Shown: positions 1-6,580 of the stretch, in pieces
How positions within the stretch are numbered: the first letter of the stretch is position 1
Layout of the letters: each line of letters starts with the position of its first letter
Notes under the pieces: model-generated
Seen by the model: the letters and a program-made list of their open reading frames with translations, nothing else
Databases searched by the model: none
Told to the model about the DNA's origin: nothing
Translations under genes and position numbers: made by a program
DNA from: Chitinophagaceae bacterium
GTDB taxonomy: Bacteria > Bacteroidota > Bacteroidia > Chitinophagales > Chitinophagaceae
NCBI GenBank assembly: GCA_947483345.1
Contig: CANKNL010000147.1
Location: forward strand, 1 to 7,627
Length of the DNA: 7,627 nucleotides
Direction: 5' to 3'

Positions 1-1185
1 CAGAAAAATAATGGCGATAATAAGTCCGATTAATCCAACAGGTAAATTATCCATTACAAAACGTAAAAAAATATAATTGTTGTCATTGGTATCCTGACCG
101 GGCAAAGCCTGTTGTAAAACGGTTTTGTATTGTGCCCTCCATGCCATTGCGGCTTCCCTGTCAGTAGCTGCAAGTGCCTCATCATAGCGTGTTTCCAATG
201 CAACTAAAGCCTCTTTATACATGGTTTGTTTGGCCATAATAACTTTGGCCTGATCAAAATATATGGGTGCCTTGTTATACTGGTAAAATGAAAAAATCAA
301 AATCCCCAGCATCAAAATAAAAAACTGCATGGGCACTTTAACTAATCCATTCATTAATAACCCTCTCCGGCTTTCTGTTATATTTTTTGCTGTGAGGTAA
401 CGGCCAACCTGGCTGTGATCGGTTCCAAAATAGCTGAGCGACAGAAAAAAGCCACCGATCAATCCGCTCCAGATATTGTATTTATCCTGCCAGTTGAAAC
501 CTGTTGGGGTAAACCCGGTTGTAATAATATTCATCTTCCCCATCTCGCCACTTTTTCGCAATGCGTCTGTAAAACCTATGGCATCGGGTAATAATTTAAC
601 GGCCAGGTTTCCTACAATAAATAAAGCGATAAACACAATGATCATTTGCAGTTTTTGGGTGTGGGCTACTGCTTTGGCACCGCCACTCATGGTATAAATG
701 ATCAGCATACCGCCCATGACCAGATTGGTGTAATATATGTTCCACCCCATTAATGAACTTAATACAATAGACGGTGCAAAGATGCTGATGCCGGTACTTA
801 ATCCTCTGGCCAATAAAAATAAAAAAGAGGTGAGGGTCCTCGTCTTCAGGTCAAACCGATTTTCTAAAAATTCGTATGCCGTATAAACTTTTAACCGGTT
901 AAAAACAGGTACAAAAAATATACTGATAACGATCATGGCCAGGGGCAAACCAAAATAATACTGTACAAACCGCATGCCATCGCTGTAAGCCTGACCAGGG
1001 CCAGTTAAAAAGGTAATGGCACTGGCCTGTGTACCCATGATGCTTAATAATACCAGGTACCATGGTAAAGACCGGTTGCTTAAAAAATAGCCTTCCAGAT
1101 TTTTAGTGGTGCGGCTTTTATAAATACCGTACAAAACAATGCCGGAAAGGGTAACGATTAATATGATCCAGTCAATACCACTCAT
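1..1185 (-). CDS. Sodium:solute symporter (SSS/SLC5 family), 3' end beyond the window
   Basis: This is an inner-membrane permease expected to use the Na+ gradient to import a small solute. 395 residues are visible and the C-terminus is off the left edge. Family members usually have about 480-600 residues. Seen in the translation: a first membrane segment at about residues 4-22, the typical GYFLSNRSLPWY stretch (32-43), the second helix with TQASAITFLTGPGQ (52-65), further hydrophobic segments at about 78-96, 117-142, 150-166, 178-197, 238-255 and 281-301, and one beginning at about 381. The family hallmark GTDHSQVGRYLTAKN (254-268) resembles the GTDQ..VQRYLTAK motif of SLC5-like carriers. A hydrophilic, helix-prone stretch of about 75 residues (303-378) separates two membrane segments. 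The ATG at 1185-1183 overlaps the stop of the upstream 34-aa gene as ATGA, which supports this start and suggests translational coupling. The family call is confident. The substrate is unknown: sugar, amino acid, or another organic acid are all possible. Confidence 0.93.
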   Translation of the reverse strand, partial: MSGIDWIILIVTLSGIVLYGIYKSRTTKNLEGYFLSNRSLPWYLVLLSIMGTQASAITFLTGPGQAYSDGMRFVQYYFGLPLAMIVISIFFVPVFNRLKVYTAYEFLENRFDLKTRTLTSFLFLLARGLSTGISIFAPSIVLSSLMGWNIYYTNLVMGGMLIIYTMSGGAKAVAHTQKLQMIIVFIALFIVGNLAVKLLPDAIGFTDALRKSGEMGKMNIITTGFTPTGFNWQDKYNIWSGLIGGFFLSLSYFGTDHSQVGRYLTAKNITESRRGLLMNGLVKVPMQFFILMLGILIFSFYQYNKAPIYFDQAKVIMAKQTMYKEALVALETRYDEALAATDREAAMAWRAQYKTVLQQALPGQDTNDNNYIFLRFVMDNLPVGLIGLIIAIIFL

Positions 1186-1286
1186 GAAAACGACTTAGTT
1201 ATCCAATAAAATAGGATGATCTGAGCGACCAGAAAAGCCAATACGGCGAAGTACCAGGTATGCCAATATGAATTTTTCTTTTGCAT
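1182..1286 (-). CDS. 34-aa single-span membrane protein, probable symporter accessory peptide
   Basis: This short gene begins with ATG at 1286-1284 and ends with TGA at 1184-1182. The stop shares bases with the symporter ATG. The peptide starts MQKKNSYWHTWYF and ends FYWITKSFS. It has a basic, aromatic N-terminus, one hydrophobic segment of about 17-20 residues (roughly 12-29), and a short polar tail with one lysine. An in-frame TAA lies three codons upstream, so no longer start exists. Known comparisons are the small partners encoded just before SSS permeases, such as YjcH (DUF485) before ActP and YhdT before PanF. Those are two-span proteins of about 80-110 residues, so this one is much smaller and closer in size to KdpF or CydX. 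I infer that it stabilises or modulates the downstream symporter. It sits 80 bp after the PIG-L gene and is likely cotranscribed with it. It could instead be only a leader peptide that sets symporter translation. Confidence 0.75.
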   Translation of the reverse strand: MQKKNSYWHTWYFAVLAFLVAQIILFYWITKSFS

Positions 1287-1366
1287 ATTTACTTATGGCG
1301 GTCAGGCGCTTTTTGAAACCGCTCTTACTTAAACAGAAATGCATTGCTATGGCTCAGCATTTACAG

Positions 1367-3838
1367 CTACTTACTATTTTCCGCTCTGTTGTTCGCTATT
1401 AAATTTGCAAATAACCGGTAAGCCCCGGTTATCCCTGCTGGTAATTCTCTAAAAAATACCAAGCCGGTATAAACAAATCTGCCTTTACCGTAATTGGCAA
1501 TAATGAGACTGCCATCCTGTTCTTTTTCACCCGGATCTTTCATACTGATAACAGCCTTGTAATTTGAGTCAAATTTATCGGCATGATAAATGCTCCGTTC
1601 CTGAATCCAACCTTCAAAATCGGTTTCGGTTATTTTGTTTGGAAAATTTAATGCCGGATGATCTGGCATTAAAAAATTCACCTTTGCCCCCTCATCGGTA
1701 ACCCGGTTGCGGCTGATGTTAAACGGATAGGGTGCAATTTTTGCTTTTACGGGACCAATCTGATTACTGGTATTGTATTGAACCAATAAAACACCTCCAT
1801 CTTTAACATACTGCATTAATTCATCATAAACATTATTCATCCATTCATTGGTATTATAAGCCCTTATACCGGTAATAACCGCATCAAATTGTATTAAATT
1901 AGAGGCGGTAATATCTGATTCTTTAAGTATGATCACTTTGTACCCCATATGTTCCAAAGCTTCCGGAATTTTATCCCCTGCACCAGGTATGTAGCCAACA
2001 AGGTGGCCTGCTGTTTTTAATCCATCACTAAAATCAACAATGTTAATGATGGGTTTTGAAAAATAATTTATGGTAGGGATATGATCATATTGAATTGTAT
2101 GTAACATACGGATACCATCATAGGCAATATACTTTGAATCCGGATCAGCATATTTACTGATGACCATAGGTAAATGAAATGTGAGCTCTTTCTTTTCATT
2201 GACGATCACCGTATTTATGGCCTCATGAGCGGGTTCAAAATGTCCGCCAATCTGTATCGTATCCATCATCTTCGCTAACCTGATATGTAAAGCAGGTTTT
2301 ATGTTATACGCATTTAACCCGGTATGATTTTTAAACACGATTTTAGAGTAATTAGACAAATTAATAGCCGGTATAAAATAGACGGGTTGTATCAACTCTC
2401 CCTTAACAGGATCGGTATATTTATACCGGACGGGCCTCGAAAATTTAAATTCCCTGCCTTCAATCATCATACTGAAAACAACACTGAATGGATCCGTTTC
2501 TCCTTTGCCGATCTGCTGCTGATCACTCACATTAAAACTACCTTTATCCATTGGGCTTTCCAGCCAATAGGGCTGAGTAGGTTTTGTATCTGGCCTGATG
2601 AACATATTGTAGGTTTTTACAGAATTCTCATTTTTTTGAAGCTGGTCAAAAATAATATAGTCATCATTAACATGTGCATCTGCACTTAATATATTGGCGC
2701 CGGAACGGTTATTAACGACCAGATTTATTTTTAAACTGTCGCCTAAAACCGCAAATTGAGTAGTGGTAGTAGCCTCTAAAAATAACCCACTGCAATTTTG
2801 TATAAGGTCTTTAACCGCATTTAATTTTTGAGCCTTCCAATAATCATCCTTCACCAATTCCAGTTTTTTGTATAGCTCAACCAAGGCTGCTACTGACTTT
2901 TCCGGATGTGTTTCATCATATTTTCCGATGAGTTTATTTATGGTATTGGTAAGCCCGCCACTGGCCGTTCTTTTCCAGCTCACATCTATCTGATCCATCA
3001 AATCAGAAACCGGTGCAACGCCTTTTATTGTTTTAAAATATTCCGTAACACGTCCTCTTTGAGCAGGCACGCCAAAGCCCTGGCTTTTATGCTGACTTCT
3101 GCTGGTGGCTGCAATCTCCCCATAACTTTTCCCCAGCATTGGATTATAATCTCCGCATTCTAATTTAAACTGATCATTGCTTTGTGTATTAGTGCCCCCA
3201 AAATTAAAAGTGTTCCACAAAATGCGATGGGCTTGCCAGGTGGTAACGCCTTGGGTTAGTTGCTCGGGAAATCGAGTAGGATCTGCTGCCGCTTCAAATG
3301 CTTCACCGGCGAGGATGGCAGATGCCGTATGATGCCCATGACCGCCCTCTCCCGTTGTAGGAAAACGGGTAATGATCACATCCGGTTTAAATTTACGGAT
3401 TACCCAAACCACATCACTTAATATTTTATCATGCCCCCAAAATCGCAAGGCTTCTTCCGGGCTTTTACTGTATCCGAAGTCAAATGCGCGACTAAAGAAT
3501 TGTTCGGCACCATCTATTCGTCTTGCAGATAATAATTCCTGTGTGCGTATCAATCCTAAATCAATGCCCTGTTCATCACCAATTAAATTTTGTCCGCCAT
3601 CCCCACGGGTTAAACTTAAATACCCGGTGCGGTACAATTTTTCATTAGCCAGATAGGCCAATAACCGGGTATTCTCATCGTCGGGATGTGCAGCGATATA
3701 AAGTACCGAGCCCAATACATTGAGTTTTTTTAACTGCAATAAAATTTCGGAAGACGTGGATGACCTGGGTGTTTGGGCATGGCCATAGAACATGGAAAAA
3801 TTAAAAATGCAAAATGCAAAAAATAGTTTCTGAATCAT
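1367..3838 (-). CDS. Exported large PIG-L/LmbE-family deacetylase with GATase1-like C-terminus
   Basis: This is a predicted exported zinc-dependent N-deacetylase (823 aa). Family members remove acyl groups from GlcNAc-type amino sugars or related amides; the substrate here is unknown. The first 22 residues form a signal peptide (K4, a hydrophobic core, and a GHAQ end). The PIG-L domain covers about residues 38-270. It has AAHPDDE (49-55), whose His51 and Asp54 are typical metal ligands and Asp53 the likely catalytic base, then TRGDGGQN (77-84), and HGHH (167-170), which supplies the third histidine. Residues about 350-600 look like beta-sandwich linker regions. Residues about 605-815 resemble a ThuA/class I glutamine amidotransferase fold but contain no cysteine. 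Stand-alone PIG-L proteins such as BshB have about 230-300 residues, so this is a much longer form of the kind seen in Bacteroidota. The start is supported by the signal peptide and an in-frame TAA five codons upstream. It lies 28 bp after the M14 gene, so one operon is likely. Confidence 0.92.
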   Translation of the reverse strand: MIQKLFFAFCIFNFSMFYGHAQTPRSSTSSEILLQLKKLNVLGSVLYIAAHPDDENTRLLAYLANEKLYRTGYLSLTRGDGGQNLIGDEQGIDLGLIRTQELLSARRIDGAEQFFSRAFDFGYSKSPEEALRFWGHDKILSDVVWVIRKFKPDVIITRFPTTGEGGHGHHTASAILAGEAFEAAADPTRFPEQLTQGVTTWQAHRILWNTFNFGGTNTQSNDQFKLECGDYNPMLGKSYGEIAATSRSQHKSQGFGVPAQRGRVTEYFKTIKGVAPVSDLMDQIDVSWKRTASGGLTNTINKLIGKYDETHPEKSVAALVELYKKLELVKDDYWKAQKLNAVKDLIQNCSGLFLEATTTTQFAVLGDSLKINLVVNNRSGANILSADAHVNDDYIIFDQLQKNENSVKTYNMFIRPDTKPTQPYWLESPMDKGSFNVSDQQQIGKGETDPFSVVFSMMIEGREFKFSRPVRYKYTDPVKGELIQPVYFIPAINLSNYSKIVFKNHTGLNAYNIKPALHIRLAKMMDTIQIGGHFEPAHEAINTVIVNEKKELTFHLPMVISKYADPDSKYIAYDGIRMLHTIQYDHIPTINYFSKPIINIVDFSDGLKTAGHLVGYIPGAGDKIPEALEHMGYKVIILKESDITASNLIQFDAVITGIRAYNTNEWMNNVYDELMQYVKDGGVLLVQYNTSNQIGPVKAKIAPYPFNISRNRVTDEGAKVNFLMPDHPALNFPNKITETDFEGWIQERSIYHADKFDSNYKAVISMKDPGEKEQDGSLIIANYGKGRFVYTGLVFFRELPAGITGAYRLFANLIANNRAENSK
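1411..1432. repeat. Perfect 8-bp inverted repeat inside the 3' end of the PIG-L gene
   Basis: ATAACCGG (1411-1418) and CCGGTTAT (1425-1432) can pair as an 8-bp stem with a 6-base loop. It lies about 40 bases before the PIG-L stop codon, within codons for the ITGAYRLF stretch. On the minus strand it is followed by TTGC rather than a U-run, so it is not a standard intrinsic terminator. It could be a chance coding hairpin, or an mRNA stem affecting expression of the two downstream membrane genes. Confidence 0.35.
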
Positions 3839-3866
3839 TGTAAATATTTATTCGTTTATATTTTTT

Positions 3867-6374
3867 TTATTGCCCCACCAGAAAAACGGCATTAGCCAAT
3901 AACAGCTTCCCTTGCTCCCAAAAATTACGGAAGACGGGGTCATCGGCAAAAAACACAATGTTGCCATTACCCAATGGCTGCACACCTATAACGGTTCCGT
4001 CTTTAATTTTTAGCTTGGTTTTATTACCCACAAAACCGGCAGTCTGGTCTTCCTTTTTGATAACACCCACATTCCAACCGGTCTTCGAAAATTCATACAG
4101 ATCACTGTTTTGCTTTAATGAAAAATAATATTTGTCGTACCCAAAAGCCAGTGGATGAGAATTATCCATGTCTACTTTATAAATGGCTCCGGGTATATAA
4201 TTTACAATGCCATCTCGCTCGCGATTTTCGTAAAATTTTATATCGTCATAATCAATGACCTTATCTTTTTTGTCATCCTTTTTTTCTTCATCCTCATCTT
4301 TTTTTAACGTGATACCCCAGTCGGCCCTGGCTATTTGAGAGATGGCATTTTCGATCGCAATAATTTTACCGCCCTGTTGTACCCACATTTTAATTTCTGC
4401 AGCCGCTTCTTTATCTTTTAAAAAATCATATCTGCCATCAGGCAGTATCAATACATTCAAATTTTTTAAAGTAAGGCCATCTATTTCGTCTGCATTAATC
4501 AGGCTAACCGGGTATTTTAATTGCTGCTCAAACAAATGCCATATTTCACCTGCGGCATTTGGATTAACGCCTTTTCCGGTTAATACAGCAATACCGGGAT
4601 TTTTGATAAGATGCACCTTATCGCTTCCAAAATCAAAGCCGCTTTCCATAAATCCGCTACTCACTTCGGTTACAGAAGCGCTGCATGAAAAGGCCAGGTT
4701 GGCAAACAACTGCAATTTATCTTCATTAGCTTTCTTTAAAATGATCAGTGTGCCTTTTTGAAAAGCTTTGCCCTGATAACTGAAATCCTTTTCCGCAAAC
4801 CGTACTTTAATTTTCGCTTTTAATAAGGCCGCTAAAAATTGGGCATCGGCAAATGAATTATAATTTACAAGGTACCCATAGGCTGTGGTGGCAACCCTGG
4901 TTTTTAAACCCGCAACCGGATCATTAACCGCGTTTATTTTTTCTTTTACGGCATAGGTTTGTACACCATAAACAAAGGGTAAACTCCAGGCCGTAATATC
5001 ATAAGTAACGGAATCGCTTAATTTAGATTTGGGCTCAAATAAAACTTTTACCAAAGCCGATTTGGGCTGAATGGCAGATACAATAAGACTATTTGTAGAC
5101 GTTACCACTTCATCTTTACCCGTAAAATAATTATAGCCCTTAATGGCAGATACAGCCGACACCCCATAACGGATGCCGTTTGCATCAAAGAAATTTTGTA
5201 AAGCTTCCCGTTTACGCATATTCCTTTCCGTTATTACATAAGTTTTAAAATCACCAATACCATTGGCATTGGCGTCATCAAAATATTTTTTGTATTCGCT
5301 CATCAACTGATCGGCATGAACAGATGCCATTTCGATGGTGCTCATGCTGGTTGTAAAATGATGAGCTATACGGTCTTCCAATGTGAGTGTATCCCCATCT
5401 GCATTTAATGCCGCAATACCCCCCTGTGGGCCACCCGCTTGTTCATAAGTCATGCCAATGGCGCCATTGTAAGTTGGATAAGTATCCCCATAAGCGGGAT
5501 AAAACAAATCAAAAATTTCTTTTGTGAAATACAGCCAGCCGTTGGCATCAAAATAGGTCGCATGATTTTTTCCAATGGTGTATTGAAAATCGCGTTGCCA
5601 TTTTGTTATCACTTCATGAAATGGTTCTGCGGCAGGTGCAAAATAATAGGGATTATTGATACCCTGCTCATGAAAATCGCAATGGATCTGGGGCATCCAT
5701 TGATTGTATTTTTTTAAACGGCCCTGTGTTTCTACCTGTGTTTGCCAGGCCCAGTCGCGGTTTAAATCAAAATTATAATGATTTAGCCGGCCACCTGGCC
5801 ATGGTTCGCTATGCTCACGGGTATTAATATCGGCATTCGCATTTTGCCCAATCATTTGTGTAAACCAGTTTACATAACGGTCTCTGCCATCAGGATTTAA
5901 ACAGGGGTCAATGATGACCACTGTATTTTTTAACCAGCCCTTGGTTTGGCCATTTAAGGGAGTTAATAATTCAAATAAGGTGCGCATGGCCACTTCCGAA
6001 GAACTGGCTTCATTACCATGTACATTATAACTCAGCCACACAATAACCGGTGCTGCTTTATCTGCCGGCTTATCTTTTAAGATGCCCGTAAGCCTCAAAT
6101 TATTTTTTCTGATCTCCTCAAGCCTGAGCCTATTTTCAGGTGTGGATACAATCGCCAGTAAAAGCGGTCTGCCCTCATTTGTTTCACCATATTTTTCTAA
6201 TGCCATCATGTGAGGCATCGCTGCAACAGCCTGATTGAAGTAGTTTACAATTTTATAATGTGGTGTAAACCTGCTGCCCAGCGGATAGCCTAAAAATTCA
6301 TCAGGTGATTGTAACTGTGCAAATAGTTGGCTGCTTATAAAAAGTAGTATTACTGAACTTAGTTTTAAACGCAT
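3867..6374 (-). CDS. Exported M14-family zinc carboxypeptidase with GATase1-like C-terminus
   Basis: This is a predicted exported metallopeptidase (835 aa) that should hydrolyse C-terminal or side-chain amide bonds of peptides. The signal peptide spans residues 1-20 and ends in LFAQ. The M14 domain, at about residues 35-350, has all the expected active-site elements: the HxxE zinc pair in NVHGNE (His119, Glu122), NPDGRDRY (160-167), NRDW (205-208; Asn205-Arg206 match the Asn144/Arg145 pair of carboxypeptidase A), the third zinc ligand in HCDFHEQ (His235), and the general base in TYEQAG (Glu311). It therefore looks active. Residues about 590-835 form an alpha/beta region resembling a class I glutamine amidotransferase fold with no cysteine, interrupted by a highly charged Lys/Asp/Glu loop (691-706). 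An in-frame TGA two codons before the ATG fixes the start as the first possible one. It is the first gene of the minus-strand run and diverges from the gamma-glutamyltransferase gene. The exact substrate is not visible. Confidence 0.93.
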   Translation of the reverse strand: MRLKLSSVILLFISSQLFAQLQSPDEFLGYPLGSRFTPHYKIVNYFNQAVAAMPHMMALEKYGETNEGRPLLLAIVSTPENRLRLEEIRKNNLRLTGILKDKPADKAAPVIVWLSYNVHGNEASSSEVAMRTLFELLTPLNGQTKGWLKNTVVIIDPCLNPDGRDRYVNWFTQMIGQNANADINTREHSEPWPGGRLNHYNFDLNRDWAWQTQVETQGRLKKYNQWMPQIHCDFHEQGINNPYYFAPAAEPFHEVITKWQRDFQYTIGKNHATYFDANGWLYFTKEIFDLFYPAYGDTYPTYNGAIGMTYEQAGGPQGGIAALNADGDTLTLEDRIAHHFTTSMSTIEMASVHADQLMSEYKKYFDDANANGIGDFKTYVITERNMRKREALQNFFDANGIRYGVSAVSAIKGYNYFTGKDEVVTSTNSLIVSAIQPKSALVKVLFEPKSKLSDSVTYDITAWSLPFVYGVQTYAVKEKINAVNDPVAGLKTRVATTAYGYLVNYNSFADAQFLAALLKAKIKVRFAEKDFSYQGKAFQKGTLIILKKANEDKLQLFANLAFSCSASVTEVSSGFMESGFDFGSDKVHLIKNPGIAVLTGKGVNPNAAGEIWHLFEQQLKYPVSLINADEIDGLTLKNLNVLILPDGRYDFLKDKEAAAEIKMWVQQGGKIIAIENAISQIARADWGITLKKDEDEEKKDDKKDKVIDYDDIKFYENRERDGIVNYIPGAIYKVDMDNSHPLAFGYDKYYFSLKQNSDLYEFSKTGWNVGVIKKEDQTAGFVGNKTKLKIKDGTVIGVQPLGNGNIVFFADDPVFRNFWEQGKLLLANAVFLVGQ

Positions 6375-6580
6375 GGATCAAATTTTATTCTGTTTAATAA
6401 AGCCATTAAAGTAACTGCATCTATTTTCAGCTACAGAAACTTATGTGAAAATAAAGAAAGCAAATGACTTAAACCTTCCACTTATCCATAATATGTACCC
6501 CTGCCGTAATTAACCAATGAAATAGTCATCTTTCTTTACTCAATCTGACTTCAATAAAGTAAATTCGGTAAAAATTTTAT
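6375..6580. other. Divergent intergenic region
   Basis: This 206-bp AT-rich region separates the 5' ends of the M14 and gamma-glutamyltransferase genes, so it must hold both promoters unless a distant one is used. Only the minus-strand promoter candidate is reasonable. I found no good plus-strand TAnnTTTG box, no convincing operator palindrome, no RNA gene and no small gene. Confidence 0.7.
6436..6464 (-). promoter_or_regulatory. Candidate Bacteroidota-type promoter for the M14-PIG-L-symporter operon
   Basis: On the minus strand, TTTG (6464-6461) is followed after 17 bases by TAAGTTTC (6443-6436). This matches the Bacteroidota pattern of a -33 TTTG and a -7 TAnnTTTG except for the last base. 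Transcription would start near 6430, giving a leader of about 55 bases before the ATG at 6374. The pattern is short and the region is AT-rich, so a chance match is possible. Confidence 0.4.

Noticed and set aside
476..697. Plus-strand open frame of 73 codons
   Set aside because: It lies wholly antisense to the symporter gene, whose translation has clear family motifs; its hydrophobic residues mirror the membrane-helix codons.
1195..1344. Alternative 49-codon minus-strand reading frame overlapping the 34-aa gene in another frame
   Set aside because: Its product is a basic, non-membrane peptide with no recognisable feature. The overlapping 34-aa frame has a clean membrane segment and an ATGA junction with the symporter, so it is the better candidate.
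1367..3838. PIG-L gene as a bacillithiol-pathway BshB deacetylase
   Set aside because: BshB enzymes are short cytoplasmic proteins. This one has a signal peptide, over 500 extra residues, and no neighbouring bshA or bshC.
4342..4761. Plus-strand open frame of 139 codons
   Set aside because: It is antisense to the M14 gene and shows no domain or signal of its own.
6560..6567. TAAATTCG as a -7 box for the gamma-glutamyltransferase gene
   Set aside because: No TTTG lies about 17-20 bases upstream, and a start site here would leave a leader of only a few bases.
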